This document shows, one piece after another, positions 8,361 to 17,700 of a stretch of DNA of 64,000 bases. Location of the stretch: positions 62,001 through 126,000 of the forward strand of contig NZ_SADV01000007.1 in assembly GCF_006864135.1 (NCBI RefSeq), given 5' to 3'. This stretch comes from Lysinibacillus sphaericus (GTDB taxonomy: Bacteria; Bacillota; Bacilli; Bacillales_A; Planococcaceae). Made by a program: the position numbers and the translations under genes. Under the pieces are notes generated by a model. That model was not told where the DNA came from, did not search any database, and worked only from the letters and a program-made list of their open reading frames with translations. How positions within the stretch are numbered: the first letter of the stretch is position 1; each line of letters begins with the position of its first letter.

Positions 8361-9950
8361 ATGAAAAGAGAAGATTTAATCGCACCAGAATGGTATAACA
8401 TTTCAGATGAAATTGAAAAATATGCACAGGATTCTACTAAAAATGCATTATTAGTTTATAACGAAGATGAGGAAATTCAATACTTAACATATCGAGCTTT
8501 ACTTGAAAAGGCAAACCAGGCAGCACATGTATTTACATCTCAAGGTTTAAAAAAAGGTGATGTTATGTTGGTCATGGTGCCAAGATCAGTTGAAGCGTAT
8601 ATCGTTTATATTGCTGCCTTAAAGGCAGGCTTAACCATTATACCTAGCTCAGAAATGCTAAGAACGAAGGATATTGAATATCGAATCAATCATGCCGATG
8701 CAAAAGGCGTTGTTGCATTTGAACCTTATATTGAACAATTCGATAATGTGGGAAATTTACAAGAAATACAGCAGTTTGTCATTGGTCATGCACATGAACC
8801 TTGGCAGCCATTGCTTGAAAAAATGCAACATCAACCGACGACTTACATAAGTTCTACACCGACTAAGAGTACAGACATTGCATTTTTAGCTTATACGAGT
8901 GGTACAACAGGCAATCCAAAGGCAGCGGTTCATACACATAGCTGGGGTTATGCGCATTTGCGAACTACTGCACCAAATTGGTTAGGTGTACAAGAAGGTG
9001 ACATTGTTTGGGCTACCGCAGCACCAGGTTGGCAAAAATGGATATGGAGTCCGTTCCTTGCTACTTTAGGAAGTGGAGCGACAGCATTTGTTTACAAAGG
9101 TCACTTCGATGCGGCAACCTACCTTTCATTGCTTGAGAAATTCAATATTAATATTCTGTGTTGCACACCGACCGAATACAGATTTATGGCAGGACTTGAA
9201 AATTTGCAAGACTTCAATTTAAGTACGATACGTCAGGCTGTGTCAGCCGGTGAACCTTTAAATAGTGAAGTGATAAAAGTATTTTCCGACGTCTTTAATG
9301 TACAAGTACGTGATGGTTATGGACAAACAGAGAATACATTACTTGTTGGAACAATGGTAGGGATGGAGGCTAGAATGGGCTCAATGGGCAGACCTACCCC
9401 AGGTAATACGGTTGAAATTATTAATGATTTTGGAAATCCTACTGTAATTGGAGAAGTAGGAGATATTGCTGTGCATTGTGAATCACCCGCGTTATTTAAG
9501 AAATATTTAAACGATCCAGAACGTACAAATTTACAATTCAGGGGCGAATGGTATATTACAGGAGATCGTGCATATAAAGATGAAGATGGCTATTTTTGGT
9601 TTGAAGGACGTGGAGATGATGTCATTATTTCGTCTGGTTATACGATAGGTCCATTTGAGGTAGAAGATGCGTTATTGAAGCATCCAGCAGTAAAAGAAAC
9701 AGCCGTAGTTGCGAGTCCCGATGAAATTCGTGGAAATCTCGTGAAGGCATTTGTAGTGCTGACTGATGGAGTAGTGGGTGATGAAACGCTTATAAAAAAA
9801 CTACAAAGCCATGTAAAAACTTTAACAGCTCCTTATAAATATCCTCGTGCTATTGAGTTTGTTACTGAGCTACCAAAGACTACATCAGGCAAAATTCGCC
9901 GTGTCGAATTACGTGAGCAAGAAAAAATCCAATATAGTAATCATCGTTAA
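8361..9950 (+). CDS. Acyl-CoA synthetase, acetyl/medium-chain type (ytcI-like)
   Basis: An adenylate-forming enzyme that activates a carboxylate with ATP and CoA. ANL superfamily motifs appear in order: AYTSGTTGNPKAAVHTH (A3 P-loop, about residue 178), DGYGQTE (A5), GEWYITGDRAY (A7), GRGDDVIISSGY (A8), and TTSGKIRR with the catalytic lysine near residue 510 (A10). The Shine-Dalgarno AAGGGGG (8346-8352) supports ATG 8361 rather than the upstream in-frame ATGs, giving 529 residues. Bacillus subtilis has ytcI between sspA and sppA, the same context. The chain length of the acid cannot be read from sequence. Confidence 0.88.
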   Translation: MKREDLIAPEWYNISDEIEKYAQDSTKNALLVYNEDEEIQYLTYRALLEKANQAAHVFTSQGLKKGDVMLVMVPRSVEAYIVYIAALKAGLTIIPSSEMLRTKDIEYRINHADAKGVVAFEPYIEQFDNVGNLQEIQQFVIGHAHEPWQPLLEKMQHQPTTYISSTPTKSTDIAFLAYTSGTTGNPKAAVHTHSWGYAHLRTTAPNWLGVQEGDIVWATAAPGWQKWIWSPFLATLGSGATAFVYKGHFDAATYLSLLEKFNINILCCTPTEYRFMAGLENLQDFNLSTIRQAVSAGEPLNSEVIKVFSDVFNVQVRDGYGQTENTLLVGTMVGMEARMGSMGRPTPGNTVEIINDFGNPTVIGEVGDIAVHCESPALFKKYLNDPERTNLQFRGEWYITGDRAYKDEDGYFWFEGRGDDVIISSGYTIGPFEVEDALLKHPAVKETAVVASPDEIRGNLVKAFVVLTDGVVGDETLIKKLQSHVKTLTAPYKYPRAIEFVTELPKTTSGKIRRVELREQEKIQYSNHR

Positions 9951-9971
9951 TTTCCTAGGAAATAATGTCGA

Positions 9972-10014
9972 AAATCAAAGTTCCTGCTTTTTTTATGAAC
10001 TTTGATTTTTTTTT
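9972..10014 (+). terminator. Terminator of the acyl-CoA synthetase gene
   Basis: AAATCAAAGTTC pairs with GAACTTTGATTT and is followed by eight or more T. Confidence 0.93.
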
Positions 10015-10120
10015 AATAGAAGATAATGTAGTATAGGTTGAATAAGCTGGATTGGTTAAATTTATTGCATAGTATTGGTTGGTTACTAAAAAATGGTATT
10101 TGTAAAATGTGTAATTAGTT

Positions 10121-10172
10121 TATAAGTGGATTGGAATGGTTAAAAGTATACCCCATGTTATGGTGCTAAGCA
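10121..10172 (+). repeat. Remnant or empty form of repeat family A
   Basis: TATAAGTGGATTGGAATGG resembles the left block of family A (TATAAGTTGATTGGAGTGG). After about 14 bases comes CCATGTTATGGTGCTAAGCA, resembling the right terminus (CACGTTATGGTGATGAGC). All interior blocks are missing. It lies in the gap before sppA, where nothing else was recognised. Confidence 0.5.
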
Positions 10173-10240
10173 TATTATTGCAATAAGAATGAAACAAATT
10201 TGGATATCAATCGTATAACGTTATGAGGAGGCGGAAAGAT

Positions 10241-11254
10241 ATGAATGGTAAAAGGTGGACCGCTTTAATAATTGCAGGTGTATTATTATTGTTTTCATTA
10301 GGGATCAACACAATTTTTGCAATTTTTAAATCGAATTTCTTTAGTAATTTTGATAGCTTGGTGGCGGGAAACGATTTAACTTTGATGGAAGAAGTTAAAG
10401 AAAGCGGCGAAATGGATAAACGTATTGCATACTTAAAGGTTGACGGTACGATTCAAGATGTTGGCTCAAGTACGTTTTGGGAACCAGTTTCTTATGATCA
10501 TCAATTTTTCTTAGATCAATTAGAAAATATTTTAAATGATAAGACTGTGGAAGGTATCGTCTTAAGTGTTAATACACCAGGTGGCGGAGTAAAGGAATCA
10601 GCTGAAATCTATAAAAAACTCATGGAAATTAAAGAAGAGAGACAAATTCCAATCTATGTAACTATGGATTCGATGGCAGCTTCAGGTGGTTATTATATTT
10701 CAGCGCCTGCAGATAAAATATTTGCGCAACGTGATACAATTACAGGTTCGATTGGTGTCATTATGCAATCTATTAATTATCAGGCGTTAGCAGAAAAAGT
10801 TGGGATTAAATATGAAACGTTTAAATCTGGTGAACATAAAGATATGCTTAGCCCAATGCGTGAAGTAACACCGGAAGAGCGTGCTATGATGCAAGACATG
10901 ATTAATGAAACTTATCAGGAATTCGTTCATATTGTGGCAAAAGGTCGTAATATGTCTGAAGCTAATGTGAAAAAAGTTGCCGATGGTCGAATTCTTAGTG
11001 GTAAGAAGGCTCTTGAGGCGGGCTTAGTAGATGAGATTGGCGATGAGGAAGCAGCAATTACTGCAATGCGTAAAGACTTTAGTTTAGAGGACGCAGAATT
11101 ATTTGAGTATTCATATGAGACGGGTGGTTGGCCATCATATGTTGGGATGAAGATTGGATCAATGTTTGGCCCTTCAGCAGAGGAAAAAATGTTGATGAAA
11201 ATTATGGCAGATTATAAAGCACCAAAAATGATGTACTTATATGGCGAAAACTAA
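10241..11254 (+). CDS. sppA: Signal peptide peptidase SppA
   Basis: A membrane-anchored serine protease that clears signal peptides; in Bacillus it also aids resistance to some antimicrobial peptides. One N-terminal transmembrane segment lies at about residues 8-28. The Ser/Lys dyad is visible as Ser148 in SMAASGGYYIS and Lys200 in KSGEHKDM, with VNTPGGG in the substrate-binding strand. The strong Shine-Dalgarno GAGGAGG (10225-10231) makes ATG 10241 the start (337 residues) and excludes ATG 10223, which overlaps it. An RDD membrane protein follows 12 bases downstream, as yteJ does in Bacillus. Confidence 0.95.
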   Translation: MNGKRWTALIIAGVLLLFSLGINTIFAIFKSNFFSNFDSLVAGNDLTLMEEVKESGEMDKRIAYLKVDGTIQDVGSSTFWEPVSYDHQFFLDQLENILNDKTVEGIVLSVNTPGGGVKESAEIYKKLMEIKEERQIPIYVTMDSMAASGGYYISAPADKIFAQRDTITGSIGVIMQSINYQALAEKVGIKYETFKSGEHKDMLSPMREVTPEERAMMQDMINETYQEFVHIVAKGRNMSEANVKKVADGRILSGKKALEAGLVDEIGDEEAAITAMRKDFSLEDAELFEYSYETGGWPSYVGMKIGSMFGPSAEEKMLMKIMADYKAPKMMYLYGEN

Positions 11255-11266
11255 GGAGGGAGTACA

Positions 11267-11884
11267 ATGACAAACAATGATATTGTTATGCAAGGTTCAC
11301 CCTCTATGGAGAATACGTTCCTAATAGATAAGCCAATTACGAATAAAAATTATGCGTTAAAAACGGCAGGCTTTTGGATACGTTTTTGGGCATTTTTATT
11401 AGATGGATTCGTTATTACAGCTATAGGTGGGATTCTCGTTAACCCAATTTTTTATTTAATGGATTGGTCATTATCTGAGTCTGTATGGTATGCACCGATT
11501 TCGATTATATCCGCTATTCTTTATTACAGTTATTTCGTATTAATGACGAAGTTTTTTGGGCAAACCTTAGGGAAAATGATATTTGGATTACGTGTTATGT
11601 CATTAAAGCATGATAAGCTTACTTGGTCAGATGTGTTATTCCGTGATTGGATAGGACGTATCATCAACAGCATTTTCATGCCACTTTATATTCTTGTAGG
11701 CATTTTACCAAACAATCAAGGTCTACATGATTTTTTCGCGGATACAACAGTCGTTCATGAAAAAGTTTATATTGAAAAAGATATTGTACAATCCTCTTTG
11801 CCAATCAAAGAGCAGAATACTGAATCTGTACCTCTAGAGGAAAAACCAGAACCTGAAAAGCTGGAAAAACATAACGAAGAATAA
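11267..11884 (+). CDS. RDD family membrane protein (yteJ-like)
   Basis: The 205-residue protein has the RDD domain at about residues 32-165. It includes GFWIRFWAFLLDGFVI (Arg and Asp of the family name), two or three membrane segments, and a GQTLGKMIFGLRV block. The last 40 residues are Glu/Pro/Lys-rich and probably disordered. The ribosome site TAAGGAGGG is excellent. In Bacillus subtilis the SppA partner YteJ (SppI) is an RDD protein encoded directly downstream and inhibits SppA. A similar inhibitory role here is inferred from synteny. Confidence 0.85.
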   Translation: MTNNDIVMQGSPSMENTFLIDKPITNKNYALKTAGFWIRFWAFLLDGFVITAIGGILVNPIFYLMDWSLSESVWYAPISIISAILYYSYFVLMTKFFGQTLGKMIFGLRVMSLKHDKLTWSDVLFRDWIGRIINSIFMPLYILVGILPNNQGLHDFFADTTVVHEKVYIEKDIVQSSLPIKEQNTESVPLEEKPEPEKLEKHNEE

Positions 11885-11891
11885 TGGCTTG

Positions 11892-11926
11892 AGCTGTCTC
11901 ATTACGGTGAGACAGCTTTTTATTTT
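11892..11926 (+). terminator. Terminator of sppA and the RDD gene
   Basis: AGCTGTCTCA pairs with TGAGACAGCT and is followed by TTTTATTTTT. Part of the arm recurs at 12309-12319, beyond repeat A2. Confidence 0.88.
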
Positions 11927-11980
11927 TGTGAGGATAGAGGTGATTAATGGTTAGTTCATTGGAGAAAAGTCCCGAAAGTT

Positions 11981-12239
11981 GGGATGACATTTTATTTAAT
12001 GTATACAATGAATAAAATTGATCTTCGTTCCGGCTGGGTGACTCCTTGGGGATTAGGTAATAGCGGAACGAAGACTAAATGTATCACGGTCTGTGATAAC
12101 GCCTTCGTTATCAACATCCTGCTGCTGTCGCTTCGCTTTCGCGCAAAAAACATATGCTGCTCCAAGCTGCTCATCGCACACTATAAGGAAAGTGCTTAGT
12201 CAGAACGAAGATCAACCCTATTTTATGGTGATGAGCTTG
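11981..12239 (+). repeat. Dispersed repeat family A, copy A2 (fold-back type)
   Basis: It begins GATGACATTTTATTTAA and ends TTTTATGGTGATGAGC. The core starts TTGATCTTCGTTCCGGCTGGG and closes CAGAACGAAGATCAA, so the outer arms pair. An inverted copy of the short GAAAGCGAAGCG module lies inside at about 12127-12160. It occupies most of the gap between the RDD gene and tpx. Open frames over it differ from copy to copy and are not credible genes. Confidence 0.78.
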
Positions 12240-12381
12240 GAAAATGGTGCAATCATAAGTAAGTATGGTAGAACAGGTTCGAAAAAAATCTTTCAAAACT
12301 ATTTTGATGAGCTGTCTTAGTTGCAATTAATTCCCTCCATTTAGTAATATTATGTACATATGAAGATTAGGAGGCGTTTAT

Positions 12382-12885
12382 ATGGCACAAGTAACATTTA
12401 AAAATGGCCCAGTAACACTTGTAGGTAACGAAGTAAAAGTTGGAGACAAAGCACCAGACTTTACTGTATTAGCGAATGATCTATCACCTGTTACATTAAA
12501 AGATTCAGAGGGGAAAATTCGTTTATTTAGCGTTATACCATCATTAGATACTGGTGTTTGTGATGCACAAACACGTCGTTTTAATGAAGAAGCAGCAAAT
12601 TTAGGTGACAATGTAGTTATTTATACGGTATCTGTTGACCTTCCATTTGCTCAAAAACGTTGGTGTGGTGCAGCGGGCATTGATGCTGTTCAAACAGTTT
12701 CGGATCATCGTGATCTTTCATTTGGTGAAGCATACGGTGTCTACATCCAAGAATTACGCCTTCTAACGCGTGCGGTGTTTGTTGTGGATGCAAATGACAA
12801 AGTGACATATGTGGAATATGTTCCTGAAGCAACAAACCATCCAAACTATGAAGCGGCAATTGCAGCTGTCAAAGCACTAGCATAA
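12382..12885 (+). CDS. tpx: Thiol peroxidase Tpx
   Basis: An atypical 2-Cys peroxiredoxin that reduces alkyl and lipid hydroperoxides using thioredoxin. The peroxidatic cysteine is Cys60 in [11 protein letters not shown] and the resolving cysteine is Cys95 in KRWCGAAGI, the Tpx arrangement. At 167 residues it has the family's usual length. The Shine-Dalgarno AGGAGG lies before ATG 12382. The ytxK-like gene follows, as in Bacillus subtilis. Confidence 0.96.
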   Translation: MAQVTFKNGPVTLVGNEVKVGDKAPDFTVLANDLSPVTLKDSEGKIRLFSVIPSLDTGVCDAQTRRFNEEAANLGDNVVIYTVSVDLPFAQKRWCGAAGIDAVQTVSDHRDLSFGEAYGVYIQELRLLTRAVFVVDANDKVTYVEYVPEATNHPNYEAAIAAVKALA

Positions 12886-12918
12886 TTTATTGATATTAGG
12901 CTAAGATATTACTAGACA

Positions 12919-12954
12919 AAGGGGCTGTGACAAGTTTTTGTCACGGCTCTTTTC
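12919..12954 (+). terminator. Terminator of tpx
   Basis: GGGCTGTGACA and TGTCACGGCTC form an imperfect stem followed by TTTT. It lies between tpx and the next gene. Confidence 0.75.
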
Positions 12955-12974
12955 TGCTTGAAAGGAAGTTGTGT

Positions 12975-13904
12975 ATGGAAAATATCGAAAAGTTATTTGG
13001 TATGCTAAATGAACATGCTGAAAAGATAGAAAAAGAACATAATGTTACATTGCTAGAGGGGATTTTAGATGGTTTAGAGGCATGGTTAGATGGGGAAGTT
13101 AATTTTTCACAAGACGGTGCTACAAAGGAAGATGTGCGCAAAGCAATTCAAATTGCTGTTTTAAAGGGAATGCGAAAAGGTTCTCAGCCGAATCACCAAA
13201 TGACACCTGATACTCTTGGATTATTAGTTGGTTATTTTGTGGAGCAACTATTTGCAGAGCGTCTAGAAACAGAAAAAATATCTATTTTAGATCCAGCAGT
13301 AGGTACAGGGAATTTACTATTAACAGTTATGAATTTATTAGACGGAAAAACAGAAGCTACAGGTGTAGAAGTTGATGAGCTACTTATTCGTATAGCTGCT
13401 GCTACAGCTGATTTGACAGAGCAACCCGTTTCCCTATTCCGTCAAGATGCTTTACAAGATTTATTAGTAAATCCTGCAGATGCTGTTGTTTGTGATTTAC
13501 CGGTCGGGTATTATCCGAATGAAGAAGTCGCATTAGATTATGAACTATGTGCTTCAGAAGGAATGAGTTATGCACATCACTTATTTATTGAGCAGTCCAT
13601 TAATTACACAAAGGATGGGGGCTACTTATTTTTCTTAGCACCAACCCATCTCTTCGAGTCTGAGCAGTCGAAACAACTGCATAAATACATTCAAAAGCAT
13701 GCTTGGATTCAAGCGATTATTCAATTACCAGATACAATGTTCGCCAATAAAGCACTTGAAAAGAGCATTGTCATTTTGCAAAAGCAAGGTAAGGAATTCA
13801 ATGCTCCAAAAGAAGTACTATTAGCAAAAGTACCAAACATGCAAAATAAACAAGCTCTTGCTATGTTCTTCGAAAAAGTGAAGATGTGGCAAGAAGGGAA
13901 ATAA
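12975..13904 (+). CDS. Class I SAM-dependent methyltransferase, N6-adenine DNA methylase-like (YtxK)
   Basis: The 309-residue protein has an N-terminal helical region and a Rossmann methyltransferase core. Motif I reads ILDPAVGTGNLLL near residue 105. At motif IV, where DNA adenine methylases have NPPY/F, it reads DLPVGYYP, so the canonical catalytic Asn is replaced by Asp. YtxK proteins share this, and their substrate is unknown to me. The Shine-Dalgarno AAAGGAAG supports ATG 12975 over upstream in-frame GTG codons inside the tpx terminator. The ackA gene that follows ytxK in Bacillus subtilis is absent here. Confidence 0.82.
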   Translation: MENIEKLFGMLNEHAEKIEKEHNVTLLEGILDGLEAWLDGEVNFSQDGATKEDVRKAIQIAVLKGMRKGSQPNHQMTPDTLGLLVGYFVEQLFAERLETEKISILDPAVGTGNLLLTVMNLLDGKTEATGVEVDELLIRIAAATADLTEQPVSLFRQDALQDLLVNPADAVVCDLPVGYYPNEEVALDYELCASEGMSYAHHLFIEQSINYTKDGGYLFFLAPTHLFESEQSKQLHKYIQKHAWIQAIIQLPDTMFANKALEKSIVILQKQGKEFNAPKEVLLAKVPNMQNKQALAMFFEKVKMWQEGK

Positions 13905-13908
13905 GTAT

Positions 13909-13940
13909 AAAAGGTATCCAAAATAGGATACCTTTTAGTT
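13909..13940 (+). terminator. Terminator of the ytxK-like gene
   Basis: AAAAGGTATCC pairs with GGATACCTTTT across a 7-base loop. A nearly identical hairpin lies at 14309-14342, on the other side of a family A repeat. Confidence 0.85.
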
Positions 13941-13984
13941 TGCCGCTAAAATAAAATAGCTTTTACTTCGAGTCGTCGCAAAAA

Positions 13985-14186
13985 CGAGAGGGGTGATTTT
14001 CGTTCCTCTATCGCTGATCCCCAAGGAGTCGCCCAGTCTTTACTCCAATCAACCAATGCACTGTGTACCTTCTAGCGTGTTACTTGATGATATAACGAAG
14101 CTTCAGCGAAGTGTAGAAAAACCCCGCTTAGCACTTTGGAAGGAGCGTCATAACTTTCCCGTTTTTCTCTATGGTGAGTCTTACCT
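13985..14186 (-). repeat. Dispersed repeat family A, copy A3 (minus orientation)
   Basis: On the plus strand it reads GATTTTCGTTCCTCTATCG, then CTGATCCCCAAGGAGTCGCC, CAGTCTTTACTCCAATCAACC, and a long tail ending TTTCTCTATGGTGAGTCTTA. The tail resembles the tail after copy A5 (about 36600-36765), so A3 and A5 form a subtype. Nothing else was recognised between 13941 and 14308. Confidence 0.7.
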
Positions 14187-14308
14187 AATAAATAATCAAA
14201 TCTTTTAATATTATAGCTTCCGATGTCAATTCACTGCATGGTGTAGAACAATTGCCTTATTTAATAGGACACATTAATCTTAAAGTCATAAAGGTTTTTC
14301 AACAATAA

Positions 14309-14342
14309 GAAAAAGGTATCCAAAATTGGATACCTTTTATGT
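14309..14342 (-). terminator. Terminator of the universal stress gene
   Basis: AAAAAGGTATCC pairs with GGATACCTTTTT-type arms. On the minus strand it sits directly after the stop codon and ends in T residues. It nearly duplicates the hairpin at 13909-13940. Confidence 0.8.
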
Positions 14343-14351
14343 AAGACAAAA

Positions 14352-14801
14352 TTAATTTTCAGGTGTACGGATTACAAGTACGTCACATTTAGCTGAGCGT
14401 ACAATTGCTTCAGATACTGAACCGATTAGGAAGCGTTCTACTGCGTTTAGACCAGTTGCACCACAGATGATTAAGTCTGCGTCTACAATTTTAGAAAGCT
14501 CTTTTGTAATGATATTTTTTGGAGAGCCGTATTCAATTACAAGGTTAACATTTGTTAAGCCTTCTTCTTCAGCTTGTTTTTTGTAACCATTTAATAGCTC
14601 TTCAGAGAATGCTTGAGCACGCTCAGCAATTGAACGATCATATGCTTCGATTGCAGCGAATGAACGTGTGTCAATAACATTTACTAAATTTAATACAGCA
14701 CCTTCGTTACGTTTTGCTACATCAATCGATTTACGGAAAGCGTATTCAGCTTCCTTAGAACCGTCTACTGCAACTACAATGCTTTTATATTTATTAGCCA
14801 T
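14352..14801 (-). CDS. Universal stress protein (UspA family)
   Basis: The 149-residue single-domain USP has an N-terminal IVVAVDGSKEAEYAFRKS. A C-terminal ATP-binding pattern GATGLNAVERFLIGSVSEAIV matches the G-2x-G-9x-GS motif, so it should bind ATP. The start is set by GGGAGG on the minus strand. It is a single convergent gene between the ytxK-like gene and ald. Its target process cannot be deduced. Confidence 0.93.
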   Translation of the reverse strand: MANKYKSIVVAVDGSKEAEYAFRKSIDVAKRNEGAVLNLVNVIDTRSFAAIEAYDRSIAERAQAFSEELLNGYKKQAEEEGLTNVNLVIEYGSPKNIITKELSKIVDADLIICGATGLNAVERFLIGSVSEAIVRSAKCDVLVIRTPEN

Positions 14802-14831
14802 TTGAATTACCTCCCTGATTTGTATATGTTG

Positions 14832-14840
14832 ATTATACCA
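14832..14840 (-). promoter_or_regulatory. Extended -10 promoter element of the universal stress gene
   Basis: On the minus strand TGGTATAAT is an extended -10 element (TGnTATAAT) 31 bases upstream of the start. No convincing -35 box is visible. The remaining sequence up to the ald start at 15181 contains nothing I recognise. Confidence 0.55.
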
Positions 14841-15180
14841 AATGATTTTCTAAAGGAAATACTTTCCGGAAGAAAAAATGTGAAGAAGTGAAGGCATTTA
14901 CATGCACAAAAAAATAAAAATTACTATCAAAAAGCAATTTTTTTGTTACTTACGAGGCATTCTCCAGAAAATCTCTTATCGACGAGAATAACTAATTACC
15001 AATATATTAATTGGAATGTTTACTGTTGTTAGAATATTAGGAATTTTATCTATTATTATTTTAATTAAAGCATTTTTTGTTTATGTTTGGTAATATGGAA
15101 GTGCAAGGGGTGCATCAATACATCGAAGAGTATGTAACAAAATGTGCTTATTTTTTAGGTAATGGAAGGGGACAGGGAAG

Positions 15181-16296
15181 ATGAAGATTGGTATTCCAAA
15201 AGAGATTAAAAACAATGAAAACCGTGTAGCTATGACACCAGCAGGGGTTGTTACATTAACGAATGCAGGCCATGAAGTGTACATTGAATCTGGAGCAGGT
15301 TTAGGCTCAAGCTTTACAGATACAGACTACGTTGCTGCAGGAGCTCATATTGTTGAGACAGCAAAAGAAGCATGGGCACAAGAAATGATTATGAAAGTAA
15401 AGGAACCCGTAGCATCAGAATACGATTACTTCTATGAAGGTCAAATCTTATTTACTTATTTACATTTAGCGCCAGAGCTTGAATTAACGCAGGCACTTTT
15501 AAATAAAAAAGTTGTAGGCATTGCTTATGAAACAGTGCAATTAGCAAATGGTTCCTTACCACTTTTAACACCAATGAGTGAAGTTGCTGGTAAAATGGCA
15601 ACGCAAATTGGTGCACAATTCTTAGAGAAAAATCATGAAGGTAAAGGTATTTTACTAGGCGGCGTATCGGGTGTACCACGCGGTAAAGTTACAGTAATCG
15701 GTGGCGGTATAGCTGGAACAAATGCGGCGAAAATAGCTGTAGGAATGGGTGCTGATGTAACGGTTATTGATTTAAGCCCAGAGCGTTTACGTCAATTAGA
15801 AGATTTATTTGGCCGTGATGTTCAAACATTAATGTCGAATCCTTATAATATTGCAGAATCAGTGAAAAACTCAGATTTAGTAGTTGGGGCAGTTTTAATT
15901 CCTGGAGCTAAAGCACCAAAGCTTGTTTCTGAGGAAATGATTCAGTCAATGCAACCGGGTTCAGTAGTAGTCGATATTGCTATTGACCAAGGCGGAATTT
16001 TTGAGTCATCTGATCGAGTGACGACACATGATGATCCAACGTATGTAAAACACGGAGTTGTGCATTATGCAGTAGCAAATATGCCAGGAGCTGTACCACG
16101 TACATCAACAATTGCTTTAACAAATAATACAATTCCTTATGCGCTACAAATTGCGAATAAAGGTTACAGACAAGCATGTGTTGAAAATGCTGCACTGAAA
16201 CTAGGTGTTAATACTGTAGATGGACATCTTGTTTACAAGGCTGTTGCAGATTCTCAAGGTTTGCCATATGTAAATGTTGATGAATTAATTCAATAA
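15181..16296 (+). CDS. ald: Alanine dehydrogenase
   Basis: Ald interconverts L-alanine and pyruvate plus ammonia with NAD(H). It supports growth on alanine and sporulation in Bacillus. The 371-residue protein begins [20 protein letters not shown] and has MKVKEP with the substrate lysine near residue 75. The NAD-binding segment is [17 protein letters not shown] near residue 172, and the C-terminus has the conserved [11 protein letters not shown]. It is a single gene. The purine-rich GGAAGGGGACAGGGAAG precedes the ATG. Confidence 0.97.
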   Translation: MKIGIPKEIKNNENRVAMTPAGVVTLTNAGHEVYIESGAGLGSSFTDTDYVAAGAHIVETAKEAWAQEMIMKVKEPVASEYDYFYEGQILFTYLHLAPELELTQALLNKKVVGIAYETVQLANGSLPLLTPMSEVAGKMATQIGAQFLEKNHEGKGILLGGVSGVPRGKVTVIGGGIAGTNAAKIAVGMGADVTVIDLSPERLRQLEDLFGRDVQTLMSNPYNIAESVKNSDLVVGAVLIPGAKAPKLVSEEMIQSMQPGSVVVDIAIDQGGIFESSDRVTTHDDPTYVKHGVVHYAVANMPGAVPRTSTIALTNNTIPYALQIANKGYRQACVENAALKLGVNTVDGHLVYKAVADSQGLPYVNVDELIQ

Positions 16297-16301
16297 GTAA
16301 C

Positions 16302-16350
16302 ATAACAAAAGGAAGCACCATGTTTAATTATGAGTGCTTCCTTTTGTGTT
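16302..16350. terminator. Bidirectional terminator between ald and the M24 peptidase gene
   Basis: AACAAAAGGAAGCAC pairs with GTGCTTCCTTTTGT across an AT-rich loop. A- and T-rich arms let it serve both convergent genes. Confidence 0.85.
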
Positions 16351-16383
16351 GCATGTTGGTTGCTTCCTTTTCCTTAAATAAAC

Positions 16384-17472
16384 TTACAGTACAATCAAAT
16401 CTTTCGGGAATTTTGTAAGTATTTCTACGCCATTTTTTGTTACTACCACATCATCTTCAATGCGGACACCAGTCACATCGGATTTATAGATACCTGGTTC
16501 AATTGTGAAGACCATGCCTTCTTCCATAGTCATTTCATTAGCGCCTGTAACAGAAGGGAATTCATGTACAGAAATGCCGAGTCCATGGCCAAGTCGATGT
16601 GTGAAATATTCGCCATAGCCTGCGTCAGTAATAGTATCACGAGCGATTTTATCTAAATCCATTGCGCGAACACCTGGTTTTACAGTTGCGATTGCATTTG
16701 TGTTAGCAGCTAGTACTGTGTTGTAGATTTCCTTTTGTGCCTCACTAGGTTCACCAAAGGCAACCGTACGTGTAATGTCAGAACAATAACCGTCGTAAAT
16801 TACGCCAAGGTCGAATAATATCATATCGCCTTTTTCTATTTTTCGAGCACCTGGTTTACCGTGTGGAGAGGCTGTTTTTGGACCGCTCAATACCATTGTT
16901 TCAAAGGACATCTTGCAGCCTTTATCCTGAATAGCGCTTTCTATCGCAGTTAAGATTTCCATTTCTGTTTTGCCTTCAGCAATTTCTTTACAGCCGATTT
17001 CAATAGCATAGTCAGCTAGTTCTGCAGCTTTACGTAATTTTTTTAATTCAGTTTCATCTTTAATTACTCGCATAGCATTGATTTTTTCGTCGAGACGAAC
17101 AAAACTAGCCTGCGGGAATGATTGTTGTAGGGCTTCTAAACGCTCTACGATGAGCTGAGCTTTTTCAATAGCAAATGTTTGTGGGTTAACATTACGAGCT
17201 TTAATAGCTTGGGCAAGAACTTCCATTGAATTTTCAGTATCTTGATGACCGATGACCTCATAAGGCCAACCTGCATCCTTCGCATCTGGGATTTCCATTT
17301 TGGGGCAAATCAAAAAAGGTTCTGCCTCTTTAAAAATCATCACGCCAAGTAATCTCTCATGCGGATTACTTTTAAAGCCTGAAACGTAAAAAACATTATC
17401 AGGTGTCGTTACGAAAGCGGCATCAATTTGGTTTTGTTGTAAATAGTTTTGAATTTCTTCAACCTTTAACAT
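16384..17472 (-). CDS. M24 family Xaa-Pro dipeptidase/aminopeptidase
   Basis: A cytoplasmic metallopeptidase that probably cleaves Xaa-Pro bonds. The 362 residues divide into an N-terminal creatinase-like domain (about 1-130) and the pita-bread catalytic domain. Dinuclear metal ligands can be followed in FDLGVIYDGYCSDITRT (two Asp), HRLGHGLGISVHE (His), FTIEPGIY (Glu) and VRIEDDVVVT (Glu). The Shine-Dalgarno AGGAGG on the minus strand supports ATG 17472. PepQ and PapA/PapB types cannot be told apart by eye, so no symbol is given. Confidence 0.92.
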   Translation of the reverse strand: MLKVEEIQNYLQQNQIDAAFVTTPDNVFYVSGFKSNPHERLLGVMIFKEAEPFLICPKMEIPDAKDAGWPYEVIGHQDTENSMEVLAQAIKARNVNPQTFAIEKAQLIVERLEALQQSFPQASFVRLDEKINAMRVIKDETELKKLRKAAELADYAIEIGCKEIAEGKTEMEILTAIESAIQDKGCKMSFETMVLSGPKTASPHGKPGARKIEKGDMILFDLGVIYDGYCSDITRTVAFGEPSEAQKEIYNTVLAANTNAIATVKPGVRAMDLDKIARDTITDAGYGEYFTHRLGHGLGISVHEFPSVTGANEMTMEEGMVFTIEPGIYKSDVTGVRIEDDVVVTKNGVEILTKFPKDLIVL

Positions 17473-17700
17473 ACACAGTTCCTCCTCTTATTGCATTGAA
17501 AAAAACTTCAAGTGCTTAGCTAAATTTATAGCCTCCCCGGCATGGGGCTTCAACGAAATGAATAATTGTTTCCTACAAGGTATACCTGTTAGGAAAGTAT
17601 CTATTATTCTCTGTACTAGCATATCAAAAAAAGGGAAAAATCGCATGGATAGCGAATAAAAATGATGTGGCACAATATGTACTGCTGGGAGGAAACTTAT

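Noticed and set aside
11984..12320. Overlapping short open frames on both strands in repeat A2
   Set aside because: Repeat-derived, without family resemblance or ribosome sites.
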